A stretch of DNA of 64,000 nt from Alphaproteobacteria bacterium (GCA_030425805.1 JAUHZC010000002.1:285020-349019), one strand, 5' to 3'. Shown: positions 26,818 to 35,829, counted from the first letter of the stretch. Notes: a model not told the origin generated them from the sequence alone. Program-made: numbers and translations.

Positions 26818-28143
26818 ATGAAACTGAAGTATTTCATCACTTTTTTATGGATTTTGGTAATCAGTACATTGCCAGCACAGGCTGACTTTGCCCGCGGTGT
26901 TGTGATCCGAGATCAGCAGATTGAAGATGTCTTTGGCAAACTCATGGACCCTGTCATTCAGGCTGCAGGTTATCCAAAAGATGCTGTGAGGCTCTATGTC
27001 ATCATAGATCCAGAGCTGAATGCCTTTGCTCAAATCGGGGGGCAGATCTTCTTTCATTCAGGGCTCATCCTCCAGTCAACTGTAGAAGAGTTCCTTGGCG
27101 TTGCCGCTCACGAATTGGGGCATGTTGTTGGCAACCACGTCAGCCGAACAGTAGGAATTGGCGGCAAAGTCATGACCCGCTCCCTTGTCCTCTCTGCTGT
27201 AGGCGGAGCCCTGATGGCCTTAGCTGGATCAGGTGAAGCTGCCATGGGGGCCGTCACTTTGGGCATGCATGTGGGTGAACGCTCTTTCCTCAATTACTCC
27301 CGGGGACAAGAAGGATCTGCCGACTTAGCCGCTGTGAAATTTCTGAAGACGGCAGGCTATCCAACTTGGGGTCTTAAAAAGTTCTTAGGCAAAATGGAGA
27401 AAAAAACATACCTCTCCAGCAGCATGCAGGATCCCTACATGCGCTCTCACCCCTTGGATCATGTGCGGATGCAGGCATTGGTACGTCACACACCCGCTGA
27501 CCAACCAGAGGTGAACGCTGTACTGCGTGAAGGATATGAGTGGGTGCAGTTAAAAATCCGGGCCTTTGTAGAGCCGCCGGCCAAGCTTTTGCGGACATAT
27601 CGAGATTTAAAAAATCCTCAACATCTCATGGTTCAAGCCATTGCCCTCCATCGTAAGGGGCAATTGGGCGATGCAGTTTCACGACTTGATCAGCTCCTTT
27701 TAATGCGCCCTAAAGATCCTTATATGTGGGAGCTCAAAGGGCAAGTTCATGGAGAAAGTGGCCAGTGGACCCAGGCCCGCAAGGCCTATGAAACCATGCG
27801 TACAATCGGGTTACGCACGCCTTTGAATGATGTCATGTACGCCACAGCTTTGGAAAAAACAGGAAAGACGCCAAAAGAATTTGAAGAAGCTGTTACTTTG
27901 GTCCAAGCCGCCTTATCAAAAGATCCCATGATTGGGGGCGGTTGGCGATTGCTTGCGATTCTCCATGGCAAGCTTGATCAAAAGGGAGAAATGGCTCTCG
28001 CGCTTGCGGAACAAGCCTTAGCCCGAGGAGATGCCAAGCAGGCAAGCTTCCAAGCCACAAAAGCTCAAAAGTTTTTGAAGAAAAACTCTCCCAGCTGGAT
28101 TCGGGCAGAAGACATCCTCAGCCTGGGGAAGAAAAGTCCGTAA
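26818..28143 (+). CDS. Periplasmic M48 metallopeptidase with TPR-like C-terminus (BepA-like)
   Basis: Zinc peptidase of the M48 family, 441 residues. A signal peptide (residues 1-24, ending PAQADF) directs it to the periplasm. HELGH at residues 98-102 carries the two zinc histidines and the catalytic glutamate; EGSADLAA near residue 165 provides the third ligand. After about residue 270 the sequence turns into helical TPR-like repeats (LHRKGQLGDAVSRLDQLL, MWELKGQVHGESGQW). This architecture matches BepA/YfgC, an outer-membrane assembly quality-control protease and chaperone. The start was set by the signal peptide; a TTG 8 codons upstream is possible. No clear ribosome-binding sequence precedes the ATG. 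Confidence 0.88.
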   Translation: MKLKYFITFLWILVISTLPAQADFARGVVIRDQQIEDVFGKLMDPVIQAAGYPKDAVRLYVIIDPELNAFAQIGGQIFFHSGLILQSTVEEFLGVAAHELGHVVGNHVSRTVGIGGKVMTRSLVLSAVGGALMALAGSGEAAMGAVTLGMHVGERSFLNYSRGQEGSADLAAVKFLKTAGYPTWGLKKFLGKMEKKTYLSSSMQDPYMRSHPLDHVRMQALVRHTPADQPEVNAVLREGYEWVQLKIRAFVEPPAKLLRTYRDLKNPQHLMVQAIALHRKGQLGDAVSRLDQLLLMRPKDPYMWELKGQVHGESGQWTQARKAYETMRTIGLRTPLNDVMYATALEKTGKTPKEFEEAVTLVQAALSKDPMIGGGWRLLAILHGKLDQKGEMALALAEQALARGDAKQASFQATKAQKFLKKNSPSWIRAEDILSLGKKSP

Positions 28144-28179
28144 ATTCCCCTTCCAACACCCTCACAAAAATGCCATATA

Positions 28180-29082
28180 GTGAAGTATGATTGGGAGCCT
28201 GAAGTGCACCACCCTTATATACTCTATGCTTTTACGATTTTTGTGTTTGGAACCAATTGGTACGCCATTAAGGTGCAATTGCCCCATGCCCCCATCGAGA
28301 TTTCAATTCTGTATCGCACAATCATCGCAACAGCCTCTTTGGTCGCCTGGAACCTTTATAAAAAGGAGTCCTTCCGCTTTTCATTAAAGGATCACCTCTA
28401 TCTTTGTGGCTTAGGCCTTTCTATTTTTTCTGTTCACTACTTCTTTATTTATGAGGCAACGCGCTATCTTCTTTCCGGGGTCCTGGCCGTTTCTTTTTCT
28501 CTTGTGAGTTTCCTCACGATTTTGAATAACGTCATTTTCTTCCGGGAAAAGCCTACCGTGCGTGTTGTGCTTGGCGCTTTCATGGGGATTATGGGGCTTG
28601 TGGTTTTCTTCTGGCACGAAATTTTAAGCGCGTCTCAACAGGAAGCAACTTTGCAAGGGCTTTCCTTATCCATGATTGGAACTCTTATTTTTTCCTTCGG
28701 GGGTATTTTTAGTAAACGAAATAGCCGTGCAAGGGTTCCTCTGATTCCAGGTATGACGATGGCCATGGTATATGGGTTTGTAGCGACACTTCTTTATGCG
28801 GTATGGAAAGGAGGAGCTTATGTTTTGCCTCTCTCTCCTTCCTACTGGAGTGGGGTTTTATATTCAGCAATCCCGGGCTCAATCATTGCCTTTTGGTGTT
28901 ATCTGCAGCTCATCAAAACAGAAGGGCCAGAACGTGCTGGATACGTTACAGTGATTTTTCCTGTCGTGGCGTTGTGTGTCTCCTGGATGCTGGAAGGATA
29001 TCAATGGTCTTTGCCGGACATCATTGGCATTATCCTTGTGATGTCCGGAAGTGTTTTAGTGATGAAACGCCTACCATCATAA
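28180..29082 (+). CDS. DMT/EamA-family permease
   Basis: Polytopic inner-membrane protein of 300 residues with about ten hydrophobic segments in two similar halves, the drug/metabolite transporter layout. The first segment (LYAFTIFVFGTNWYAIK) matches the usual EamA opening, and a CYLQLIKTEGPERAGYVTVIFPVVA stretch lies in the second half. The substrate cannot be inferred. The start is uncertain: a GTG is used here and another GTG eight codons later is equally plausible. An internal 55-base piece (28,638-28,692) recurs in decayed form near 30,063. Confidence 0.85.
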   Translation: MKYDWEPEVHHPYILYAFTIFVFGTNWYAIKVQLPHAPIEISILYRTIIATASLVAWNLYKKESFRFSLKDHLYLCGLGLSIFSVHYFFIYEATRYLLSGVLAVSFSLVSFLTILNNVIFFREKPTVRVVLGAFMGIMGLVVFFWHEILSASQQEATLQGLSLSMIGTLIFSFGGIFSKRNSRARVPLIPGMTMAMVYGFVATLLYAVWKGGAYVLPLSPSYWSGVLYSAIPGSIIAFWCYLQLIKTEGPERAGYVTVIFPVVALCVSWMLEGYQWSLPDIIGIILVMSGSVLVMKRLPS

Positions 29083-29165
29083 ATTTAGGGAGCTACATGA
29101 CAGACCTCCGGCTAGTGATATATCCCTAAACACACCCTACCTATGCGTAAAGCTTTTAGCACATA

Positions 29166-29192
29166 ATAAAGCCCCCCAAAAGGGAGGCTTTA
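29166..29192 (-). terminator. Bidirectional hairpin terminator between the DMT permease and the outer-membrane protein
   Basis: TAAAGCCCCCC and GGGAGGCTTTA pair around AAAA with one mismatch, flanked by A- and T-rich DNA. It lies 21 bases after the outer-membrane-protein stop on the minus strand and also ends the permease unit on the plus strand. Confidence 0.7.
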
Positions 29193-29213
29193 TATTAATT
29201 TCCAATCCAGAAA

Positions 29214-29813
29214 CTAGAAGGTGTACAGAAGGCGGAGCTTTGCAACCCCTATATTTGACTTGATTTTTAAGTTATCCCCACCAAGGTTTACATTCACTTG
29301 AGAAAACAGGGTATAGTCATATGTGAGGCCAAGGGACAGCTTGTCTGTTATTTTTTCAGAAACACCAAGACCGATGAGAAGGCCTCCTTTGCTCTTCTTA
29401 ACAGACTCAGTAACACCAAACTCAAAGCGTGAGTAGCTGTATCCGAGACGAAGGTCCGTTTTTGCGTGCCCAAACTTTGTTCCTAGGGTTATAACTCCTT
29501 GTAGGGAATATTTTTGCTTGGTTTTTTCAACTATGTTGGGAAGCTGATCTTTACCACTAACACCAGATAGATCCAGACCGAGCTCAAAGCCAACGATAAA
29601 AGGGTTGCTTCCCTCCAAAACTGCCCTGTTGTAGGAGACAAAAACTCCTCCAACAAGGCCACGAGAGGAGGCTTTAAACGCAGTAGTAGCATTGCGGACT
29701 TTTTCATGATTGCTACCATAACCAAGACCCAAGCCAATATTAAAGTCACCCGCATGTACAGTCCCCGCAAAAGAAGAAGCACACAGTGGTAAAGCCAATG
29801 CAATTTTTTTCAT
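29214..29813 (-). CDS. Small outer-membrane beta-barrel protein
   Basis: The 199-residue product has a signal peptide (MKKIALALPLCASSFAGTVHA) followed by alternating hydrophobic and polar strands rich in Gly and aromatics. It ends in phenylalanine (LRLLYTF), the outer-membrane insertion signal. The pattern fits an 8-stranded porin-like or OmpW/OmpA-like barrel, but no exact family is recognisable. It ends at a bidirectional terminator and has an AGGAAAA ribosome-binding sequence. It may serve as a surface antigen or adhesin, or as a small channel. Confidence 0.75.
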   Translation of the reverse strand: MKKIALALPLCASSFAGTVHAGDFNIGLGLGYGSNHEKVRNATTAFKASSRGLVGGVFVSYNRAVLEGSNPFIVGFELGLDLSGVSGKDQLPNIVEKTKQKYSLQGVITLGTKFGHAKTDLRLGYSYSRFEFGVTESVKKSKGGLLIGLGVSEKITDKLSLGLTYDYTLFSQVNVNLGGDNLKIKSNIGVAKLRLLYTF

Positions 29814-29982
29814 AATTTTTCCTATAGCTCATGCTACCTCTGATCGTAATAAGTCCAGAAGCTCTTGTATATAGGAGATAAAAGAAATCTGAGAAAAAGC
29901 TGCAGAAAAACCACCTCTGATATGATAAGGGAGACATACTGTAGTGTCGCCCCCTCTTTACTTACCTAATGCAGGAAGGAGT

Positions 29983-30068
29983 AAGGAGCTCTTTCACCAC
30001 ATCCCGCTTCCAACCGAATGCAGATGAAAAATCGCTATTCCAGAAAATAATGTAATAAAACCAGCAGG
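29983..30068 (-). pseudogene. Decayed fragment of a coxC-like gene
   Basis: About 85 bases align with the internal coxC segment at roughly 32,104-32,193, in the same orientation, at about three quarters identity by hand. Read on the minus strand it gives a PAGFITLFSGIA-like peptide that parallels [12 protein letters not shown] in the intact gene, then shifts frame and stops. It is joined directly to a fragment of the DMT permease gene. It has no start and cannot encode a protein. Confidence 0.7.
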
Positions 30069-30117
30069 AAGCAACTTTACAAGTGCTTTCCTTATCCATG
30101 ATCAGGGCTCTTACTTT
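30063..30117 (+). pseudogene. Decayed fragment of the DMT permease gene
   Basis: This segment matches the permease gene at 28,638-28,692 in the same orientation, 48 of 55 positions by hand count. It abuts the coxC-like fragment at a shared CAGGAAGC/CAGGTAGC sequence. Its far end supplies the stop codon region of the neighbouring methyltransferase gene. Non-coding in its present form. Confidence 0.75.
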
Positions 30118-30698
30118 TTATGACAAAGAACCTGCAGCCATTTTTGATCTGGACTGGGGGAACGTTGAGAACGTGAATCATCTTCTTGAGCCATCTCAAT
30201 GATGGAAAAAGAAGAAGGAAGAAGTTTTTGAAAACGATCTTCATCCATATCGTAAAAATCCCGCCCTGGTGTTGAGCGATATCCTGTTCCATACTTAAAA
30301 GAACAGAAAAAGACCCCTTGATTCTTAAGGCTGCGGGCGATTTTATCAAAAATCTGGGGAAGACTCTCATAAGGCACATGAAGCAAGGAAGCATTTGCCC
30401 AAACGCCTTCAAATTCTTCAATGAGGTCTAAATCCTCAAAGAAAAGCTGTTTGGCCTTTACAAGAGGGGCGACCTCTTGAGTTTTCTTGACCATTTCAAT
30501 TGAGGCATCAACAGCAACAACATGATAACCTTTCTCAGAGAAAAATTTAGCATCCCGCCCGCTTCCACATCCAAGATCTAAAATACGCCCCTGTTCAGGG
30601 AAATTTCTGAGAAAAGCTTGATACAGCTTAGATACATCTGCATCTATCGTGCGATCATAAAATTCCTGTGCATTTTCATTATAGTATTGGTAACTCAT
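30111..30698 (-). CDS. Class I SAM-dependent methyltransferase
   Basis: A soluble 195-residue protein with the SAM-binding motif I ILDLGCGSGRDAKFF near residues 36-50, the acidic VVAVDAS end of strand 2, and a FEGVWANASLLHVP motif IV region. It resembles small stand-alone methyltransferases annotated as TehB-like or UbiE/ubiquinone-like, but the substrate is unknown. The gene lies 19 bases after SURF1 on the same strand and is probably the last gene of that transcription unit. Its stop codon falls within the duplicated fragment described nearby, so its original 3' end may have been altered. Confidence 0.8.
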   Translation of the reverse strand: MSYQYYNENAQEFYDRTIDADVSKLYQAFLRNFPEQGRILDLGCGSGRDAKFFSEKGYHVVAVDASIEMVKKTQEVAPLVKAKQLFFEDLDLIEEFEGVWANASLLHVPYESLPQIFDKIARSLKNQGVFFCSFKYGTGYRSTPGRDFYDMDEDRFQKLLPSSFSIIEMAQEDDSRSQRSPSPDQKWLQVLCHKK

Positions 30699-30717
30699 AC
30701 TCTACGCCTTCTGCACC

Positions 30718-31530
30718 TTAAACCAGCGACCTGAATCGGACACCCTCTCGCCGGATATAAACGATATATCCTATACCAAGAGCAATTGCGAGGCAGAACC
30801 AAGTAAGGGCATATATCAGATGATTATTAGGAATATTCGGAATGATTGGAAGCGGAGAAATTGAAGGCCCGCTTTCTGTGGCAGTTTCTGTCGCCTTAGC
30901 CTCTGACCCAGATGCTGTTTTCAGGCTGTTGTGTTTAATCAACTCATCCTGCGGATTGAGTTGTACGTAAAACGGCAAACTCATCCCAAGCCCAAAATGC
31001 TGACTCAAATCCCGGACATCAAGTGTGACCCACTGGTTTTTTTGTGGGTTGTTCTCTGGGACAAAAAAGTTCTGGGTATCATTTCCAAAACGAAGCACAC
31101 CTGTAAATTTCACCACACCCTCGGGCAGAGAAGGCGTCATGTCTTTCGGTGACCATCCCAGATTCACAAAAACAGTCGTTCCTGTTTTGAGGACAAGAGG
31201 CACGACAACATGCCCCCCTATTCTTCCTTCCAGGACTTTAGGAGCAATAAACACCTTCTTCGTAAGATCAAATTTCCCCTCAAGGGATACGGGTTTATAA
31301 GCGAGCTTGCTAGGATCTGTCAGGTCTGTGTCCACAATAGCGTCCAAAGGGGATGTCGTTTCATGGGTTGCTTTGAAAATTGAGGTAAGAAGCGCCTGCT
31401 TTTGCTCCAAGCGCTCAAGTTGCCAGAACCCAAGAAAGAGAGAAGTTAAGCAAAGAGAGAGCGCAAAAATGCTAAAGAAAAAAAGCTTGTGTGTGAGCTT
31501 GAATCGCTTCAATGACTTGATCCCCACCAA
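30718..31530 (-). CDS. SURF1-family cytochrome oxidase assembly protein
   Basis: Membrane protein of 270 residues helping haem insertion into cytochrome c oxidase subunit I. Two membrane segments lie at the N-terminus ([20 protein letters not shown]) and C-terminus ([22 protein letters not shown]), with a periplasmic domain between them. The first segment is followed by [12 protein letters not shown], and VFVNLGW and [15 protein letters not shown] are the usual SURF1 motifs. The start is TTG or the adjacent GTG, both inside the coxC 3' end, giving an overlap of about 20 bases. Confidence 0.9.
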   Translation of the reverse strand: MVGIKSLKRFKLTHKLFFFSIFALSLCLTSLFLGFWQLERLEQKQALLTSIFKATHETTSPLDAIVDTDLTDPSKLAYKPVSLEGKFDLTKKVFIAPKVLEGRIGGHVVVPLVLKTGTTVFVNLGWSPKDMTPSLPEGVVKFTGVLRFGNDTQNFFVPENNPQKNQWVTLDVRDLSQHFGLGMSLPFYVQLNPQDELIKHNSLKTASGSEAKATETATESGPSISPLPIIPNIPNNHLIYALTWFCLAIALGIGYIVYIRREGVRFRSLV

Positions 31531-32336
31531 TAGACACTAACAAATAGAAACAGCCACACCACATCAACAAAATGCCAATACCAGGCAGCGGCTTCAAAAC
31601 CAAAGTGATCTTTGGCAGAAAAATGCCCTGATTTCAAGCGGAAGGTGTTCACGAGAATAAAAAGTGTGCCAATAATCACATGTAATCCATGAAAACCAGT
31701 GGCAATAAAGAAAATTGAGGCATAAACATTATCCCCAATTCCAAAAGGAGAGTGAGCATATTCAAGGGCCTGCATCGCCGTAAAGAGAAAGCCAAGCGCA
31801 ACTGTAATCCAGCTCAAACGGACTGCTCCCTTGGTGTCATTCTTCAGCAAAAGTTCATGGGCCCATGTGATTGTTGTTCCTGAGAGAAGTAAAATAATTG
31901 TATTTAAGAAGGGCAAATCCCCAGGCTCAAAAGTTTCCATGCCCTGAGGGGGCCAGGTGCCGCCAATGGCTTCTGTCGGAAAAAGTCCTGAGTAAAAATA
32001 GCCCCAGAAGAAAGCTGCAAAAAAAGAGACTTCAGACAGAATAAAGAGGACCATGCCATAATGAAACCCTTTGCGAACTTCGTTGGTATGCACTGAGGAG
32101 AGGGATTCTTTCACCACGTCCCGCCACCAGCCAAAAGCAGACGCAAAAAGCATTGCTGTTCCAGAACACAGTGTAATGAGCCCGGCAGGTAGCGTTAGTT
32201 CATCAACAGTTAAAGTCACTTCCCGAGCCCAGAGAACAATACCAACAACCCAAACAAAGGCAGAAAGAGAAGTTATTAGCGGCCAAGGACTTGGCTCCAC
32301 CATATGATAGGGGTGATTCTGTTTCGCTTCAGCCAT
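31509..32336 (-). CDS. coxC: Cytochrome c oxidase subunit III
   Basis: Seven-helix membrane subunit of the aa3-type oxidase, 275 residues. Conserved parts include the N-terminal [35 protein letters not shown], the [10 protein letters not shown] helix, and the C-terminal [21 protein letters not shown]. Subunits I and II and haem-A synthesis genes are not in the window, so the oxidase genes are split. It lies 3 bases after the peptide-binding-protein gene. An internal segment has a degenerate copy near 29,983. Confidence 0.95.
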   Translation of the reverse strand: MAEAKQNHPYHMVEPSPWPLITSLSAFVWVVGIVLWAREVTLTVDELTLPAGLITLCSGTAMLFASAFGWWRDVVKESLSSVHTNEVRKGFHYGMVLFILSEVSFFAAFFWGYFYSGLFPTEAIGGTWPPQGMETFEPGDLPFLNTIILLLSGTTITWAHELLLKNDTKGAVRLSWITVALGFLFTAMQALEYAHSPFGIGDNVYASIFFIATGFHGLHVIIGTLFILVNTFRLKSGHFSAKDHFGFEAAAWYWHFVDVVWLFLFVSVYWWGSSH

Positions 32337-32339
32337 GGC

Positions 32340-34280
32340 CTACCCTTTCTTTCTATATGCCTCCTTGGCCCACCATCCAGCATAGCTGAATCCAATCTCA
32401 TCATCATGGGGGGGGAGATGGAATTTATCCCACATCACGAGCCAGCGGAAATTACTATAGAACAAATGTACCATATAATTTCCGGAAAGTAAGGCCCGAT
32501 CCAGCAGACGGATAGCACCAATATATGTCGGCAAATCCTTGATCTGTGAAAATTGCTCTAGGATTTTATCAACGAGTGGGTTACGCACCCCTGCAAAGTT
32601 AATACTCTTTTGCCCTTCCGCACTGTTAGAATGCCACCGCCCAATTTGTTCAGTGCCCGGAGCCCGGGTGCCACCATAGCTAAAGAAGGTTGTCTGAAAA
32701 TCGTATTCAAACAAGCGATTCCAGTATGAAGCGCTATCTGTTGGCCTGACTTTTACGTCCATACCCAAAGGCTTGAGGGTATCTTTTACAATCAGCGCAA
32801 GCTTTTCCTTTTCGTCCCCAAAGACAAGGATTGAGAACTCAAAAGGCTTGCCTGTCTTGGAATGAACAAGCTTCCCTTTGCGGGTTTCCCATCCCGCTTT
32901 TTTCAAGAGCATTAGAGCTTCCCGCAAGTTACGGCGGTGAGCTTTATCATCCTTTGCCAAGGGAGCTTGATAATTTTTGCGCAGCTGTGCCTTTTCCTCA
33001 TCGGTAAGATCCAGAAAAGCTAAAGCTTTCTCCTCTTCCTCACTGACGTCAGCCTTTGACTGAAAAGTCGTATTTTCAAAATAACTTGTGATGGGGTGAA
33101 GGTGACCACTAAAGTGTTTTTGGATAATTTCGTCCTTATTACTCAAAGCTAAAGAAAACGCCTTACGCACATTAGCATCGCCAAAGAGGGAGTCACGGGT
33201 GTTCATAATGAATCCCTGAATTCCTACGGGATTGTTATGGGGGGATTTTACCTTGATAACCTTTCCTTCCCGAAGCGCCTTTGCATCGAAAACCTCCCAT
33301 TCTTTAGGGGAAGACATGAGGCGAAAATCATAATCTCCAGCTTTGAAAGCTTCGTCAGCAACACTTTTGTTCATGTAGAAGTGGACAACAATTTTGTCAA
33401 AATTGTTTGTACCTTGATAATAAAATAAATCCTTCCCCCAGTGATCAAGCCGCCGCTCGTACTCAATGCCTCGCCCCATGTTCACAGATTTAATCTTGTA
33501 AGGGCCTGAACCAATAGGGGGAACCGTTGTGACTTCAGTAAACCCATGCTTCTTGAAGTGATGTTTAGGGATCACAAACATTAAGGCAATATTGAAAGGA
33601 AGCTCTTGATTATAAGCCTTCTTCCCGTCTTTTTCTCCTACGGGTTTGAAGGTAAACTTTATTGAAAGAGGAGAAAGAAGTTCTGCCTTTTCTACCTTCA
33701 TATGCTGAAGCTTCAAAGGACCATAACCACGGGCCTTATATTGCTGATGACTATATAAGACATCAGCCGCCGTCACAGGCTTACCATCCGAAAATTTGGC
33801 TTTGGGATTTATGTGGAAAATGGTCCATTTTCCCTCAGGGTCAACTTGGACATACTCAGCTAAACACCCATAAAGTGTGAAAACTTCTGTTGGTGCCCGC
33901 TTCATCAAGCGCTCAAAAACAAGGGGGTGCCCTCCATATTGCAAGCCCATGGGGGCATGTCCTAAACCATTGAGACCATTGAGCGTGTCGAAACTTCCGA
34001 CAACGCCAGCCCGGATAGTCCCACCCTTGGGCGCATCGGGGTTTGCACCAGGAAGGCTCTTCGCTGTCCCTGGATCCAGGTCAGGCTTGCCAATAAAGGA
34101 AATAGCTTTTTTCTTAAGTGGGAGTTGAGGAGGCGCTTTGGTCCAACAAGGGCTCACCAGAGCCAAAAAAACGATAGAACTATAAAAAAAGAATCGCAAA
34201 GTGTTGAACGGACATCTCCTTAAGTTTCTTCCTTTATACGAGAGGCTCGCATGAAATTCAATTCCCTTTGTGAAGATCAA
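32340..34280 (-). CDS. Periplasmic oligopeptide-binding protein (SBP family 5, YejA-like)
   Basis: Solute-binding protein of up to 646 residues. A signal-peptide segment (LRFFFYSSIVFLALV) is followed by NPDAPKGGTIRAGVVGSFDTLN, which is typical of the YejA-type branch, then DPEGKWTIFHINPKAKFSDGKPVTAADV and a long C-terminal lobe. The start is unclear: the TTG used here lies in a TTGA overlap with the upstream gene, while a TTG at 34,199 would put the signal peptide at the very N-terminus. No permease or ATPase partner is adjacent, so it must work with a distant ABC transporter or as a lone binding protein. Confidence 0.88.
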   Translation of the reverse strand: MIFTKGIEFHASLSYKGRNLRRCPFNTLRFFFYSSIVFLALVSPCWTKAPPQLPLKKKAISFIGKPDLDPGTAKSLPGANPDAPKGGTIRAGVVGSFDTLNGLNGLGHAPMGLQYGGHPLVFERLMKRAPTEVFTLYGCLAEYVQVDPEGKWTIFHINPKAKFSDGKPVTAADVLYSHQQYKARGYGPLKLQHMKVEKAELLSPLSIKFTFKPVGEKDGKKAYNQELPFNIALMFVIPKHHFKKHGFTEVTTVPPIGSGPYKIKSVNMGRGIEYERRLDHWGKDLFYYQGTNNFDKIVVHFYMNKSVADEAFKAGDYDFRLMSSPKEWEVFDAKALREGKVIKVKSPHNNPVGIQGFIMNTRDSLFGDANVRKAFSLALSNKDEIIQKHFSGHLHPITSYFENTTFQSKADVSEEEEKALAFLDLTDEEKAQLRKNYQAPLAKDDKAHRRNLREALMLLKKAGWETRKGKLVHSKTGKPFEFSILVFGDEKEKLALIVKDTLKPLGMDVKVRPTDSASYWNRLFEYDFQTTFFSYGGTRAPGTEQIGRWHSNSAEGQKSINFAGVRNPLVDKILEQFSQIKDLPTYIGAIRLLDRALLSGNYMVHLFYSNFRWLVMWDKFHLPPHDDEIGFSYAGWWAKEAYRKKG

Positions 34281-34867
34281 CAGCCAACACCTGTTCCACA
34301 GCGAATGACAAGAGCTCCCTCCGGAAGTCTAGGAAGAATAACGGGAGCAGCTGCGACAAGCCTGGGTGAAGGAAGCTCCTCGCATTCTTCTTCATCATCA
34401 AAAAAAGAAAGGGGGTCTCCCTCTGCAAGACCCGGGAAAAGCCCGGGTGAATCATGAATAGATGGTACGGACTCAAGCTCTACAGGATTTTCTGACACTG
34501 GCTCTTGAGGCTGTCTATACCTAATTTGAAGATAGCGACTGCCACCTTCAGATGTTCCAATAACGACCTCAACCTGACAAAGTGCTTCAAAGTACTTCTT
34601 ACGTAACTGGGCCATAGGAATCACAACGGTTTGTTTTCCTGAACGCCTGTTTCTGACAATCCTTCTTGCAGAAGATATCTCCACCGGAATAAAAACGTCG
34701 CTAATCCCCTTGAATCTTGCTTCCTTTTCCCCAAATTCACTCAAAGGGCAAGTCACAGATTCGCCTGCTGGTGGATACTCCCCTTCACTGAAATCCAGGG
34801 TTGGTAAATTCCCCCATCCTAAATTTGGCAAAAAGAAAATAAAGGAAAAGAATGCGAGAAATCTCAT
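34277..34867 (-). CDS. Secreted protein of unknown function (196 aa)
   Basis: No family recognised. The signal peptide MRFLAFFSFIFFLPNLGWG is clear. The mature part has a basic central segment (SSARRIVRNRRSGKQTVVIP) flanked by strand-like sequence, then an acidic stretch near FFDDEEECEELPSP and a hydrophobic C-terminus ending in Cys. Four cysteines in the mature part are compatible with disulfides outside the cytoplasm. It sits between the DUF2608-like gene (57-base gap) and the peptide-binding-protein gene (4-base overlap), all on one strand. Confidence 0.68.
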   Translation of the reverse strand: MRFLAFFSFIFFLPNLGWGNLPTLDFSEGEYPPAGESVTCPLSEFGEKEARFKGISDVFIPVEISSARRIVRNRRSGKQTVVIPMAQLRKKYFEALCQVEVVIGTSEGGSRYLQIRYRQPQEPVSENPVELESVPSIHDSPGLFPGLAEGDPLSFFDDEEECEELPSPRLVAAAPVILPRLPEGALVIRCGTGVGC

Positions 34868-34924
34868 GAAACAATACCTTTTTTTCTAGCTTAGATTTTC
34901 CAGAAAAAAAGAAAAAGAAAAAAA

Positions 34925-35779
34925 TTATCCTTTTTTCTCATCAGCGAGTTTCTCAAGCACGGTTGTGAGCATTTCATCCCAAGCTTTAAACATGGGCCAG
35001 CGGTAAACCAAAGAACCTGGCGGTGGATTTGCAGGAAGTTTCACAAATTTGATTTTCGGGTTGTACTTTCCAACGGCAGCTCCCATTTCTGTCACAGCGA
35101 GGACATCAGCATCGATGCCGAGGATAACAGAAGGAGACCATCCCTTCCCTTTTTGATTTTTGAGAAAAGCGACCAAGCTTTCTCCCAAAGATTTTGTATA
35201 GGCAATCTCATTCGTCATAATCACCCCATCTTCAATTGCAGAGCTTACCTTATTGTAGTCATTAACATCCTTAAAATCTTGGCGTCCTGGGAAAGATTTA
35301 TGGAAAGGATACCCTCTGTTTTTCAGCTCATCTGAAACTTTCTTACCAACCTTTTTGACATCACCAACATCTCCAGGAGTGACCATTTCAATAGCAACCA
35401 CTTTAATCCCTGAAAGATTTTGTGTTTGAAGCTGACCTATCAGGTTCTTAAACTTCGGTTCAATTTCTTTGAAGCCTTTTTCTGCCATGCCGTAGGTGTA
35501 GACCTGGCAAGCAACAGTATCACTCATGCGCTGCAGGAACTCATCCATATACTTTTTGTGGAACGTCATAGCTCCATAGTCAAAGGCAGGATTTTTTGGT
35601 TGCAGCAACACACCATTGACACGAATCACAACTAAAATATCCGAGAGCTTTTTCCCTTGTTCCTTAGCAGCCTTGGCCTCTTTGACAAGCTGCTTAACAA
35701 GATCATTGTAGCCGTAGCCTGCGCCATGGGCATGGGTCAAGAATCCAAAGATAAAAACCAGGCTCAAGATGCGTTTCAT
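34925..35779 (-). CDS. Secreted HAD-like protein related to DUF2608, catalytic aspartates missing
   Basis: The 284-residue product has a signal peptide (residues 1-20) and a HAD-like layout. The strand that should end in DxDGVL reads VVIRVNGVL, with Arg53 and Asn55 where the nucleophile and general-acid aspartates are expected. Further on, GVIMTN, a KSLGESLVAFLKNQ helix and SVILGIDADVLAVTEMG match the order of motifs in DUF2608 proteins of intracellular bacteria. The family assignment is by memory of these motifs. If correct, this is a secreted pseudo-phosphatase. An AGGAGG ribosome-binding sequence precedes the ATG. Confidence 0.65.
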   Translation of the reverse strand: MKRILSLVFIFGFLTHAHGAGYGYNDLVKQLVKEAKAAKEQGKKLSDILVVIRVNGVLLQPKNPAFDYGAMTFHKKYMDEFLQRMSDTVACQVYTYGMAEKGFKEIEPKFKNLIGQLQTQNLSGIKVVAIEMVTPGDVGDVKKVGKKVSDELKNRGYPFHKSFPGRQDFKDVNDYNKVSSAIEDGVIMTNEIAYTKSLGESLVAFLKNQKGKGWSPSVILGIDADVLAVTEMGAAVGKYNPKIKFVKLPANPPPGSLVYRWPMFKAWDEMLTTVLEKLADEKKG

Positions 35780-35829
35780 ATCTGCCTCCTGTTTCTCAAA
35801 CCCTAGCAGGTTTGATGATGAAAAAGAAC

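Noticed and set aside
35797..35814. CAAACC/GGTTTG hairpin upstream of the tRNA pair as a terminator
   Set aside because: Short 6-bp stem, no T-run, and it lies in the 5' region of the minus-strand gene rather than at a 3' end.
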